A stretch of 31,021 nt of DNA. Source: Phycisphaerae bacterium (GTDB taxonomy: Bacteria > Planctomycetota > Phycisphaerae > Tepidisphaerales > Tepidisphaeraceae). The notes under the pieces are model-generated. The model saw only the letters and a list, made by a program, of their open reading frames with translations. It had not been told where the DNA came from and made no database searches. Every line of letters starts with the position of its first letter. Position 1 is the stretch's first letter. Shown in pieces: positions 8,014 through 16,236 of the stretch. The stretch spans positions 1 through 31,021 of the forward strand of contig JAUJNJ010000073.1 in assembly GCA_030448225.1 (NCBI GenBank), in the 5' to 3' direction. The position numbers and the translations under genes were made by a program.

Positions 8014-8068
8014 AGCGGGCGGCTCCGACCCCGGCCATGTGCCGGCTGGAGCCGCCCGCTCTTGTTTT
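8014..8068 (+). terminator. Rho-independent terminator of rpsD
   Basis: A 13-base stem AGCGGGCGGCTCC / GGAGCCGCCCGCT encloses an inner CCGGC/GCCGG hairpin and is followed by CTTGTTTT. It begins 39 bases after the rpsD stop. Confidence 0.88.
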
Positions 8069-8185
8069 CGATGACGTTCACATCCCAGTTCAACGCCATG
8101 GGCGACGGCCGACGTCTCCCACTCGTCCACCCGTAGCGGCTCTGCCGGTGGGGTCTACTTCGGACACGGCTCGCAAGCGACCATT

Positions 8186-8220
8186 CCCCCGTTTCCAAGC
8201 AGGCCCGAAGGGCCGCTGCC
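8186..8220 (-). repeat. Dispersed palindromic repeat, family 1, copy 1
   Basis: Read on the minus strand it contains GCAGCGGCCCTTCGGGCC followed by TGCTTGGAAACGGGG. It matches the copies at 16022-16066 and 29971-30013. It lies in the gene-free gap between the rpsD terminator and the receiver gene; nothing else was recognised in 8069-8420. Confidence 0.7.
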
Positions 8221-8420
8221 GGGCTCCCCGGTAGCCTCTCATCGAGACGACTCACATCCACTGCCTCGGGATACGACGACGACGAACCGCTGCCGTCGGC
8301 CTGAGTCAGCACCGCGCGTTCCGGTCGCGGCCAGTTTATTTCGCGACCGTGGCAAGCGCGTAAGTCCAATAACCGCATCGCCTATCTCACCACCCCAATC
8401 GTTCCTCCTTCACACTCAAG

Positions 8421-8449
8421 TTGCCATTCTTGCCCACCGATGGTTAAAT
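8421..8449 (+). promoter_or_regulatory. Candidate promoter of the HTH-receiver gene
   Basis: TTGCCA (5 of 6), a 17-base spacer and TTAAAT (4 of 6) lie in an unusually AT-rich patch for this window. A start near 8456 would leave a leader of about 90 bases before the ATG at 8545. Confidence 0.5.
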
Positions 8450-8544
8450 AGGGAAGATAGGGAAGTAGGTCAACCGATCATGGACTTGACTATCTAACCG
8501 ATCTTGACGGTTCGACAGACTTCTTTGGACAACGGAGTATTGGC

Positions 8545-9108
8545 ATGAAGACGGTCTTCACCACGGGCGAGGCGGCCGAGATCTGCAAGGTCTCGCAGCA
8601 GACGATCATCCGCTGCTTCGACAGCGGGCGCCTCAAGGGCTTTCGCGTTCCCGGCAGCCGCTTCCGCCGCATCCCGCGCGAAGCGCTGATGCAGTTCATG
8701 AAGGACAACGGCATCCCGCCGGACGCGCTGGAGAGCGGCAAGACGAAGGTCCTGGTCGTGGACGACGATCCGGAAATCGTGGAGCTGTTCGTCGACGTGC
8801 TCGAGCGCGACGGCCGCTTCGAGGTCAAGACCGCCGCCACCGGGTACGACGCCGGCATCCTGACGCAGGAGTTCAGCCCCGACCTGATCATCCTGGACTA
8901 CATGCTGCCGGACATCAACGGCAACGTGGTCTGCCAGACGATCCGCGCCAACCCGAACTTCGAGCACACGAAGATCATCATCGTCAGCGGCGTCGTGAAC
9001 CAGGACGAGATCAACGACCTGCTCAAGGCCGGCGCCGACGAGTTCGTCAAGAAGCCGTTCAACATCGAGAAGTTGATCGAGCGGATTGGCCAACTCCTCA
9101 CGGTTTGA
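8545..9108 (+). CDS. HTH (excisionase/MerR-like) - response regulator receiver fusion
   Basis: 187 residues; ATG at 8545 with GGAG about 8 bases upstream. Residues 4-53 are a winged helix-turn-helix of the excisionase/MerR type (TTGEAAEICKVSQQTIIRCF, then a wing GFRVPGSRFRRIP). Residues 67-187 are a complete receiver: acidic D73-D75, phospho-acceptor D118 in IILDYMLPD, S148 in IIIVSGV and K170 in VKKPF. The DNA-binding part precedes the receiver, the reverse of most response regulators. Because the HTH type often reads DNA as a dimer, phosphorylation may control dimerisation (inference). The histidine kinase gene that follows 110 bases later is a plausible partner. Confidence 0.9.
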   Translation: MKTVFTTGEAAEICKVSQQTIIRCFDSGRLKGFRVPGSRFRRIPREALMQFMKDNGIPPDALESGKTKVLVVDDDPEIVELFVDVLERDGRFEVKTAATGYDAGILTQEFSPDLIILDYMLPDINGNVVCQTIRANPNFEHTKIIIVSGVVNQDEINDLLKAGADEFVKKPFNIEKLIERIGQLLTV

Positions 9109-9218
9109 CGATGTAAGCGGTGTGGCGCGCCCGCCACGCGTTACCGGTCGCTCATTTCGGGCCGCCGCGCACGGGCGGCCACGCGAGTGGCAGGTGGCGA
9201 ACGGCGAGTGACTTGCGC

Positions 9219-11669
9219 ATGTCCGACCCCCGTGAAAAACGCGTCGAGCTGATCCTCCAGCAGCTGGAGGAACTGCCCACCCTGCCGCCGGTCGCGGTGC
9301 GCCTGCTGGAACTCACCGGCGGCGACAACTGCGGCGGGGCGGGCGGGCACGTGGCCGACGCGGCGCAGGTGGCGCGGCTCATCGAGAGCGACCCGTCGCT
9401 CGCGGCGCGCATCCTCCAGCTCGTCCACCGCGCCGACGCCGGCGTGCGGGGCGAGGTCACCAGCGTCGAGCGGGCCGTCGTGCTCCTCGGGTTCGAAGCC
9501 GTCCGCAGCGCCGTCCTGGCGCTGACGGTCTTCCAGACGCTCGGCACCCACACCGGCCGCACCGACGTCGACCGCGGGTCGTTCAACCGCGAGGAGTTCT
9601 GGAAGCACTGCGTCGCCGTCGCGTGCTGCGCCGAACTGCTCGCCGAAGCCGCCGCCCGACCGCCCGCCGTCACGGCCGCCGCACAGGTCCGCCCGGCCGA
9701 CGCGCTCAACCCGTCCGAGGCGTTCATCTGCGGGCTGCTGCACGACCTGGGCAAGGTCGCGCTCGACGCCACGCTCCCCAAGAGTTACGCCAAGGTCGTC
9801 GAGGCGGCGGACATGCTCCGCGGCAACGTCGCGGACGTTGAGCGGACCGTGATCGGCCTCGACCACATGGTCGCCGGCAAGCGCCTCTGCGAGCGGTGGA
9901 ACCTCCCGGCCGTCATCCGGGACTGCGCGTGGCTGCACGGGCAACTGCCCCAGGCGCTGCCGGCCAACGTCCGCCAGCCGCGGATGGTGAACCTCGTCAC
10001 GCTCTCCGATTTGCTCGTCCGCGAGCACCACATCGGCTACAGCGGCAACTACACGTTCTCGATCGGCCGCCAGGCGCTGTTCGACGCCGTCGGCGTGACG
10101 GCCGATCAGGTCGCCCAGACGATCCACCGCCTCGTCGATCGCATCGAGCCCCGCGCGCAAGCGCTGGGCCTCGGCCAGGCCACGACCGGCGAGCTGTATC
10201 AGCAGGCGCTGGCCCAGGCGAACAAGGAGCTCGGCCGGGTGAGCGGCCAGCTCGCCAGCAAGAACCGCAAGCTCACGGTCCGCGCCAAGTTCTTCGACGC
10301 GCTCAGCCAGTTCCAGGGCGAGCTCCGCCCCGACGCCGCCCCGCAGACCGTGCTGCACGCGATCGCCCAGACCGCCATCGCGGCCCTGGGCGTGCCCGTC
10401 GTCGCCACGTTCTCCGTCCCGCCCGGGCAGGAGTTCGCCGAGACGATCATGTGCAACGCGTCGGGCGACGTGTTCCAGACCGCGCTGGTCGACCTCCCGA
10501 TCGGCCCGACCGGCAGCGGGGCGGACGCCGGCGCGATCGACGCGGGCGACCTGAGCCCGGTCGCCAACCCCGGCGGCATGTCCGTCCGCGTGCGCCCGGC
10601 GAAGCCGGCGGCGGGCGACGGGCCGGTCATGTCGGTCGGCGACGACCTCGAATGGCTCGTCAGCACCGTCTCGCCGCGCCTGCCCCACGCCAGCCGCTTC
10701 TGGGTCTGCCTCGAGGCCGACGGCGCGTGCATCGGCGGAGTGCTCTGGGGCGCAGAGCCGGGCGAGGCGCAGCGCCTCAGCCCCCAGGTCGAGGAACTGC
10801 TCGCGATCGCCAACGGCTGGGCGCTGGCGCTGCGCACCGCGCAGATCCGGGAAGAGGCCCGCACGCTTTCCGAGCAGCTCGCCGAGGCCAACCGCCAGCT
10901 CCACAACGCCCAGAGCGAGATCATGCGCAGCCGCATGATGATCAGCATCGGCGAGATGGCCGCCGGCGCGGCGCACGAGATGAACAACCCGCTGGCCGTC
11001 ATCAGCGGCCGCTCGCAGTTGCTCGCCCAGCAGCTCACCGACGCCAAGCACAAGGCCGCCGCGCACCTGATCCACGAGCAGTCGCACCGGCTCAGCAGCA
11101 TCATCACCGAGCTGATGGACTTCGCGAAGCCCGAGGCCCCCAGCCCGCGCGACACCGATCTGTCCGACGTGCTCGAGCGCGCGCTCCACGAGGCCAAGAC
11201 GCACACCGACCCGGGCGAGCGCAAGATCGAGCTCACCGTCGGCGACGTGCCGATGGTCGTGGCCGACCCGCAGCAGTTGTGCGGCGCGCTGATCGAGGTC
11301 GTCGACAACGCGATCCACGCCACCGACCCGGCCGCCGGCCACATCGACGTGCACGCGGCGTTCGACCCGTTCTCGGGGCGCGTCGTGGTCACCGTGACCG
11401 ACAACGGCTGCGGGATGGACGAGAACACCGTGAAGCGCGCGTTCGACCCGTTCTTCAGCAACAAGCCCGCCGGCCGCCGGCGGGGGCTGGGGCTGGCCAA
11501 GGCGCTGCGCTGGATCGAGGCCAGCGGCGGGTCGATCCGCCTCGAGAGCCGCCCCGGCCAGGGCACGCGCGGGATCATCCTCCTGCCCGCCGCCCCCCAA
11601 GTCGCCGCCGCCGCCACCGCCACCGCGCCCGCGCCGCCCGCGGCCGAACGCCGCGCGGCCAACTTGTAG
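9219..11669 (+). CDS. HDOD-domain sensor histidine kinase
   Basis: 816 residues from the ATG at 9219; the preceding open frame is non-coding in character. Residues about 8-270 are an HDOD domain (ELPTLPPVAVRLLELT; AARILQLVHR; CGLLHDLGKVALD). Residues about 330-370 form a linker, followed by a GAF-like region to about 550 and a short coiled coil (REEARTLSEQLAEANRQL). The kinase core has the phospho-acceptor H586 in AAHEMNNPLAV, an N-box (VVDNAIHAT), G1 (DNGCGMD), an F-box (FDPFFSNK) and G2 (RRRGLGLAKAL). The tail is Ala/Pro-rich. No membrane segment is seen, so it is a cytoplasmic sensor. HDOD domains fused to kinases are known in environmental bacteria; the signal is unknown. Confidence 0.92.
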   Translation: MSDPREKRVELILQQLEELPTLPPVAVRLLELTGGDNCGGAGGHVADAAQVARLIESDPSLAARILQLVHRADAGVRGEVTSVERAVVLLGFEAVRSAVLALTVFQTLGTHTGRTDVDRGSFNREEFWKHCVAVACCAELLAEAAARPPAVTAAAQVRPADALNPSEAFICGLLHDLGKVALDATLPKSYAKVVEAADMLRGNVADVERTVIGLDHMVAGKRLCERWNLPAVIRDCAWLHGQLPQALPANVRQPRMVNLVTLSDLLVREHHIGYSGNYTFSIGRQALFDAVGVTADQVAQTIHRLVDRIEPRAQALGLGQATTGELYQQALAQANKELGRVSGQLASKNRKLTVRAKFFDALSQFQGELRPDAAPQTVLHAIAQTAIAALGVPVVATFSVPPGQEFAETIMCNASGDVFQTALVDLPIGPTGSGADAGAIDAGDLSPVANPGGMSVRVRPAKPAAGDGPVMSVGDDLEWLVSTVSPRLPHASRFWVCLEADGACIGGVLWGAEPGEAQRLSPQVEELLAIANGWALALRTAQIREEARTLSEQLAEANRQLHNAQSEIMRSRMMISIGEMAAGAAHEMNNPLAVISGRSQLLAQQLTDAKHKAAAHLIHEQSHRLSSIITELMDFAKPEAPSPRDTDLSDVLERALHEAKTHTDPGERKIELTVGDVPMVVADPQQLCGALIEVVDNAIHATDPAAGHIDVHAAFDPFSGRVVVTVTDNGCGMDENTVKRAFDPFFSNKPAGRRRGLGLAKALRWIEASGGSIRLESRPGQGTRGIILLPAAPQVAAAATATAPAPPAAERRAANL

Positions 11670-11674
11670 CGCGA

Positions 11675-11735
11675 TCACGAGCCGCGAGCGTCAGCGACCG
11701 GTTCCCACCGGCTCGCTCACGCTCGCGGCTCGTGA
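11675..11735. repeat. Long palindrome after the kinase gene
   Basis: TCACGAGCCGCGAGCGT is mirrored by ACGCTCGCGGCTCGTGA, with further pairing of CGGT/ACCG inside. The near-perfect stem of about 25 base pairs begins 6 bases after the kinase stop. It has no T run, so it is a possible mRNA-stabilising or weak terminating hairpin. Confidence 0.75.
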
Positions 11736-11790
11736 GGAAACGCCACGCGCAGCCGAAGACTGCTCTAACGGCTCGAATGAGAAGGATTGG

Positions 11791-11970
11791 ACCGCGGAGA
11801 CGCGGAGAGCGCGGAGAAGAAAGACGAACCACAGATTGCGCAGATTACACAGATGAAGATCGTGCAGAGCAGGAGCTCACGCACTTGCCGGCAACGCTCT
11901 TCCAATCTGTGAGATCTGTGTAATCTGTGGATTTCTTCATCTCCTATGCGGTCCCCGCGTCTCCGCGGTA
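11791..11970. repeat. Nested inverted repeats of CGGAGA and CACAGATT words
   Basis: Outer arms: ACCGCGGAGACGCGGAG words at 11791-11817 and the complement CCGCGTCTCCGCGG at about 11953-11968. Inner arms: CCACAGATT...ACACAGATGAAG at 11829-11860 and the complement AATCTGTGTAATCTGTGG with TTCTTCAT at 11904-11940. Two unrelated word families are thus nested around one axis. No gene is supportable in 11736-12090. Confidence 0.8.
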
Positions 11971-12090
11971 ACGTCCGAGTCGGCGCAAAGTGGCTTAGGG
12001 GAAAACGCGAAGTGCAGGGGGAATGGGCAACGGTCGATACGGAGGTGTCGCCCGTTTGTTCCGCCGCCCGAACCGAGTCGGAGGGAGAAT

Positions 12091-13360
12091 ATGTCCTCAG
12101 TCGTCAAGTCCGCAGCCAAGCCGAAACGCCCAGCCAACCCGCCCCGGGTGCTGGTCGTGGACGACGAGCCGAACCTCGTCGAGCTCGTCGGCGACGTCGG
12201 CAAGGACCTCGGCTGTCGCGTGATCTCCGCCGCCGACGTCGCACAGGCCGAGCACGTGCTGGCGACGCAGGGAGATCGACCTGCTCGTAGCCCGACCCTG
12301 CACCTGCCCGACGGCGACGGCATCAGCCTGTCCCCACGCTCCGCGAGCGCCACCCGACCGCCGCCGCGATCGTGATCACCGACTGCCGAGCCTCGACATC
12401 GCGATCGACGCGCTTGCGCGGCGGCGCGGTCGACTTCGTCCCCAAGCCCTTCACGATGCCCCAACTCGCCGCCCGCATCCGCGCCCCGCGGCTGACCGCC
12501 ATGCACGCCGCCCGGCAGGAGCGGATGACGAAGCTGCGCGCGAGGTCGTCCGCAAGCTCAACGAGGCCCGCCGCACGATCGGCAAGAAGGTCGATTTGCT
12601 CTGCAACGACCTCGTCACCGCGTACGGTGAGCTGTCCCGCCAGTTCGACGGCGTCCGCAACCAGGAGAGCTTCCGCAAGACCTGCGACGGCGCGAAGGAC
12701 CTGGAACAGCTCCTCTGCCACGCGATGGACTGGCTGCTCCGCCAGGTCGGCTACAGCAACGTCGCCGTCTGGCTCGCCGACGAGGAGGGGACTTCCAGCT
12801 CGGCGCCTACATGAAGTACACCGTGGCCGGCGACCCCGCTGACCGCCGCGCTGAAGAAGGCCGTGCTGCCGATGGCCACGAAGGAGCAGTTCGTCCACTG
12901 CGCTCGTGGCGAGGACCTTGGCCGAGGGCTGACCCCGCCGAGCAGAAGATGTTCAAGGGCCAGGACGTGATGGCGGCCAACTGCACGTACCTCGGCGACT
13001 CGCTGGCCGCGGTGGTCTTCTTCCGCGACGCCCGCAGCGCGCTCCCGAGGAGGACGCGGAACTGCTCAAGGCGATCAGCCCGATCTTCGCCGTCGCGGCA
13101 CGGCCTCGGTCGTGCGCGCGCCGACGAGACCGACGACGACGAGGACGAGGACGGCCCGTTCTTCAAGCCCGCCGCCGCCGAGGGCGACGCCGACGCCGAC
13201 TCCACCAATTCCGCCGACGCCGAGGCCGGCCCCGACGCCGCGGCCGGCACCGACGACGACACGATCGACGAGCCGGCCCCCAAGCCGCAGTCGTCCAAGC
13301 CCAAGAAGCCCAAGGCCGACCCCGCCGACTGGTGGAAGCGGCGATGCCCCGCCGTTCTAA
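12091..13360 (+). pseudogene. Receiver-GAF response regulator, multiply frameshifted
   Basis: The ATG at 12091 begins a receiver (VLVVDDEPNLVELVGDVGKD), but the frame changes many times. Joined across frames, the receiver continues with LHLPDGDG, then AIDALRGGAVDFVPKPF with the conserved Lys, then a coiled-coil linker, a GAF-like domain (LCHAMDWLLRQVGYSNVAVW; ANCTYLGDSLAAVVFF) and an acidic, then Lys/Pro-rich tail ending at the TAA at 13358-13360, about 420 residues in all. Shifts are one-base gains or losses in G/C runs, for example an extra G near 12271 and a lost G near 13343. Domain sequences are otherwise undamaged, so recent decay or consensus error are both possible. It would complete a three-gene signalling block with the HTH-receiver and HDOD kinase genes. 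Confidence 0.7.
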
Positions 13361-13506
13361 CGGCAACCGCCGCCACGGCGATCCACAAAGACCCGACCCA
13401 ACGCGGGCGGCCACCGCAACCCAGCGGCGGCCGCCCCTTCTTCACGCGCGTCGCATCCTCCCGAAAGAGTGCCGGTCGCGCGTCGCCCTCGGTACGATCG
13501 GGTTCG

Positions 13507-14064
13507 ATGCGCGCGTCGCCCATCGGCTGTTCACCCTCTGCAGCTGCCCTCTCAATGACGTTGTGCATCGCCGTGTGCGTGCTGTGGGCGCGGAGCTACC
13601 ACGTCGGGTACGGCCTCAGGCTGCACGACCGAAGTGTGCGTCGGCACACAAGGGGTCGTCCGCCAATGGTCGGCGGGCCTCATGTGCGGCGAGTTCGTCG
13701 CGTCGGATATCGTGGTGACCACGGCGTACCCGACGGTGCGCGATGCGGACCTCAACCTGCGGGCGGCATTCAAGCCGCCGCTCGCCGTCACGCGGTTTCG
13801 CCGTACGAGCCGAACCTCTCGGTCTGGAACGTCACACGCCTCGGCGTTTGCCCGGCGCGCGTCACCCGGGGCGTCTGGCTCGGCCGCGTATTGGTCGTTC
13901 CCTGCTGGTCCGTCGCACTCGCGGGGCGCGATAATGCCCGGCCTGTGGCTGCGGGCGCTGACGACGAAGAGCCGCGTCGGCCTCTGCCCCGCCTGCGGCT
14001 ACGACCCCGCGCGCCCGACCGCTGTCCGGAGTGCGGCACCGCTACCACGGGAGGCACGGCATGA
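13507..14064 (+). pseudogene. Membrane protein with C-terminal zinc ribbon (A), frameshifted
   Basis: Readable pieces in shifting frames: an N-terminal membrane segment (SMTLCIAVCVLWARSYHVGYGL), a middle part (CVGTQGVVRQWSAGLMCGEF), a second hydrophobic stretch (VWLGRVLVVPCWSVALA), and the tail GLCPACGYD...RCPECGTATTGGTA with two CxxC knuckles for zinc. This build is characteristic of planctomycete small membrane proteins of unknown role. The stop at 14062-14064 overlaps the ATG of the next gene (ATGA), suggesting coupled translation. The start at 13507 is approximate. At least three frame changes are needed. Confidence 0.6.
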
Positions 14065-14408
14065 GCCTCAAACCGTTCGCGAACTGCTCACCCCTGTCGC
14101 TGCTGCCCGGCGGCGGTGTGCGTGTCGTCGCTCGACCGGGTGGGACTCGGCGTGATCCTCGGTGCGATTGCGGCCGGGGTCGGCGTGGCCGTGGCGTACG
14201 TGGTCCTGTCCGTGCTGCTCGGATTCGCCGACGTGCCGCGATGGCCGGACGCGTTGCGGTCGCGGGCGCGACGGCGGCAGGACCTCGGCCTTTGCCGCCG
14301 CTGCGGGTACGACCTCCGCGCGACGCCGGACCGCTGCCCCGAGTGCGGGGCGGAATCGTCCCTACGCGCCCCGCGGCCGGGCCGGTACACTCGGGGTCCA
14401 CCCCTTAG
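14061..14408 (+). pseudogene. Membrane protein with C-terminal zinc ribbon (B), frameshifted
   Basis: Starts at the ATG overlapping the stop of gene A. After a frame change near 14105 it reads [20 protein letters not shown], a membrane segment, then a basic stretch and [22 protein letters not shown]. The two CxxC pairs fit a zinc ribbon. It is shorter than A and D, at about 100 residues. The end is uncertain: the ribbon frame runs on without a stop, and the TAG at 14408 lies in another frame, so a further lost base is likely just after the ribbon. Confidence 0.55.
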
Positions 14409-14419
14409 CGGAGATGATG

Positions 14420-14695
14420 ATGCGGAACCTCGTTCGCCTGATGACGCTCGAGCTCGTCCCGGACGTGAAACTCGCCCGCTTCGCGACCGGGTTCTGCTGG
14501 TTCGGCGCAGTCGTGACGCTCGTGCTCGGGTTCCGGTACATCGGGCAGCTCGGCCTGCCCGGGCCGCAGCACCTGCTGGGGCTGGCCGTGCTGCTGATCC
14601 TCTGCCTGGCGGCAGGCGCGGTCGGGATGCTGGCCGAGGTCCACGCGACGCTGAAGGCCCGGCGGGTCGAGGCGGCCGCGGACCGCGGCTCGTGA
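14420..14695 (+). CDS. Small membrane protein between zinc-ribbon genes (C)
   Basis: 91 residues from the ATG at 14420, chosen among three consecutive ATGs because GGAG lies 6 bases upstream. It has two or three hydrophobic segments ([38 protein letters not shown]) and no zinc ribbon. It is the only member of this cluster with an unbroken frame. Its TGA stop overlaps the GTG start of gene D (GTGA at 14692-14695), which argues that the cluster is a true operon with coupled translation. No family is recognised. Confidence 0.7.
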   Translation: MRNLVRLMTLELVPDVKLARFATGFCWFGAVVTLVLGFRYIGQLGLPGPQHLLGLAVLLILCLAAGAVGMLAEVHATLKARRVEAAADRGS

Positions 14696-15271
14696 CCGGC
14701 GTGCCGGCGTACATCCGGCGGCCGGGCGGGCTCGCGATTGTCGGCGGCCGCTTGATCCTCCTCTGCTCTGTCCTGTCCCTGCTGCTCTGCGGGGCCGTCT
14801 GCATCGCTTGGATGCTGGCGGAGAGCGGGGCGGCCGGGTTGATCGTCCACACCAACGGATACCCCACGGCCGTCGCCCTCTCGGCCGACGACCGCCTCAT
14901 CACCGTGGCCGTGCGTCGCCAAGCGGAGGAGGACGACCGGGCCGTCGGCGAGGATTGGGCGAACGGGCCGATCGTCCGGCTTCGACCAATCGCCTCGGGT
15001 TCGGCCGCGCGCGCGGCCGACGTGCTGTGCGGGCCGACGAACCCCTGCTGGCGAAGGTGCGGATGGTCGCCGTCACCACCCGCTGGCGTTGTTCGCCACC
15101 GCCGCGCGCCCGCGGCGGTGGCGCGGCCGCCATGTTCCGCCGTCGCGGCCCCGCGCGGCGCAAAAGCGCCTCGGCCTCTGCCCCGCCTGCGGGTACGACC
15201 TCCGCGCGACGCGCGACCGCTGCCGGAGTGTGGGGCGGTGCCGGCGGACGTCGCGCCGGGCGCGGGATTGA
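14692..15271 (+). pseudogene. Membrane protein with C-terminal zinc ribbon (D), frameshifted
   Basis: Starts with the GTG overlapping the stop of gene C. The N-terminus carries a membrane segment ([20 protein letters not shown]) and an outside part ([20 protein letters not shown]). After frame changes near 15040-15090 it ends with [19 protein letters not shown] and, in a third frame, [13 protein letters not shown]. The ribbon is broken by the loss of one C (expected TGCCCGGAG, seen TGCCGGAG near 15230). The end is uncertain and could extend to 15603. Confidence 0.6.
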
Positions 15272-15578
15272 CCGAAGCATTCGCGGGACCGCACGACGGA
15301 CGCGACGCACGACGCGCAGCCGCGGGTGGCGTCGCCGATCGCGTCGGATTCAGCATCGCCAACGCGCGGGCCGCAGGGCGCGGCGAGGCGGCGTCGGCGC
15401 CGAGCGCGGCGGTGACTTTGGTGCCGGTCCTGCGTGCGACCGGGGCGCGTGCTAACGGGGGCGGTCTCGCGCGCGGCCGCGGCTGGGCACGATTTGGCGA
15501 GAAATCAAGGGAAAAACCTAAACGTTTTTCGATTCCGCGAACGCACTTTTTCGCGCGGGAAACGTACCAATTCAGTGA

Positions 15579-15606
15579 TTGCTACCGGCCACCGCGCCGA
15601 TAGTAT
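15579..15606 (+). promoter_or_regulatory. Candidate promoter of the structured RNA
   Basis: TTGCTA (15579-15584), a 16-base spacer and TAGTAT (15601-15606) each match the consensus at 4 of 6 positions. The dyad ATCCGT-GT-ACGGAT follows directly and could be an operator or the first RNA hairpin. A separate TATAAT at 15661-15666 is an alternative -10 without a clear -35. Confidence 0.35.
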
Positions 15607-15612
15607 CCGTGT

Positions 15613-15930
15613 ACGGATGTTCTGAGGTGTTCGAGATTCGGAGCCCATATTGGTCTTACCTATAATCAACCCTTCGGGATAGTCGCCGGCCCGACGCACG
15701 ACGGCAGTGTGCTCCTTGTGTATGCGGGAGTGCCGAGACCGGAAGCGGACGGCCGGATTGACGGGGAGAACCCTCCCGGGGGACGCGAAGGATTTCCTTC
15801 AATGCGTCCCCAGATCGACTCTTCACCACTTTTCACTTAGGGTTAGATCAAACCGCTCCACACGGCACATCGGATAATCCGTGCTTTGAACGCAACCGGG
15901 CACGACCTTCGGGTCGTGCCCGTTCTTTTT
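15613..15930 (+). ncRNA. Candidate structured non-coding RNA
   Basis: No reading frame looks coding here, yet the stretch folds in an ordered way and ends in an excellent terminator. Visible helices: CTAT/ATAG enclosing CCC-TTC-GGG (15660-15682); CCGGCC (15686-15691) with GGCCGG (15751-15756) closing a domain containing CGGCA/TGCCG; GGGGACGC/GCGTCCCC (15779-15811) with an inner GAAGGA/TCCTTC; GCAC-CGGAT/ATCCG near 15865-15885; and the terminator stem. It does not show the signature sequences of RNase P RNA, tmRNA, SRP RNA or the riboswitches I know. The 5' end is a guess from the candidate promoter. It may be a free RNA or a leader with attenuation for the gene at 16237. Confidence 0.45.
15897..15930 (+). 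terminator. Rho-independent terminator with TTCG tetraloop
   Basis: A perfect 11-base stem CGGGCACGACC / GGTCGTGCCCG is closed by a TTCG loop and followed by TTCTTTTT. It is one of the clearest terminators in the window, yet no protein stop lies close upstream. Confidence 0.93.
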
Positions 15931-16021
15931 GCGCCATCAGATGCGGGCGGATCCCACCGAACGTGGTAAGCGCGCGACGGAAGTGGCGGGTCACGCTTCT
16001 CTGACGGGGGCACGACGTCGC

Positions 16022-16066
16022 TTCGCCGGTAGCGGGCCCTTCGGGCCTGCGGCGAAACGGGGACGC
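16022..16066 (+). repeat. Dispersed palindromic repeat, family 1, copy 2
   Basis: TTCGCCG...CGGCGAA encloses GCGGGCCC-TTC-GGGCCTGC and is followed by ACGGGGAC. It lies in the gap between the candidate RNA and the phosphodiesterase gene; nothing else is recognised in 15931-16236. Confidence 0.75.
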
Positions 16067-16236
16067 TGCGTTCTGTGTATACGCTTTGGTCTCGCCATTC
16101 TCGAACCGTCGTCACGGCGCGCGCGTCGGCTCACGCTCCCGCGTCGCGTGTGAGGGGTTCGTGAGGAGTTGGACGCCGCCCCTGTCGCCGCTAGGCTGGC
16201 CGGCCGGGGACGGGGGCGAACTCCGGAGGCGCGCGC

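Noticed and set aside
7121..8038. Minus-strand frame of 305 codons opposite rpsD
   Set aside because: Shadow of rpsD plus translated repeat; no family features.
9141..11678. Minus-strand open frame of 845 codons opposite the kinase gene
   Set aside because: It is a mirror of the GC-rich codons of the HDOD kinase. The sense strand has clear domains and motifs, while this frame gives only Arg/Ala/Gly/Asp-rich sequence.
15272..15603. Extension of zinc-ribbon gene D to the TAG at 15603
   Set aside because: No conserved features after the ribbon; such proteins usually end soon after it. Kept only as a possible alternative end.
15661..15666. TATAAT as the main promoter of the structured RNA
   Set aside because: A perfect -10 but no acceptable -35 at 16-18 bases, and it is part of the CTAT/ATAG hairpin. 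It remains a second choice.
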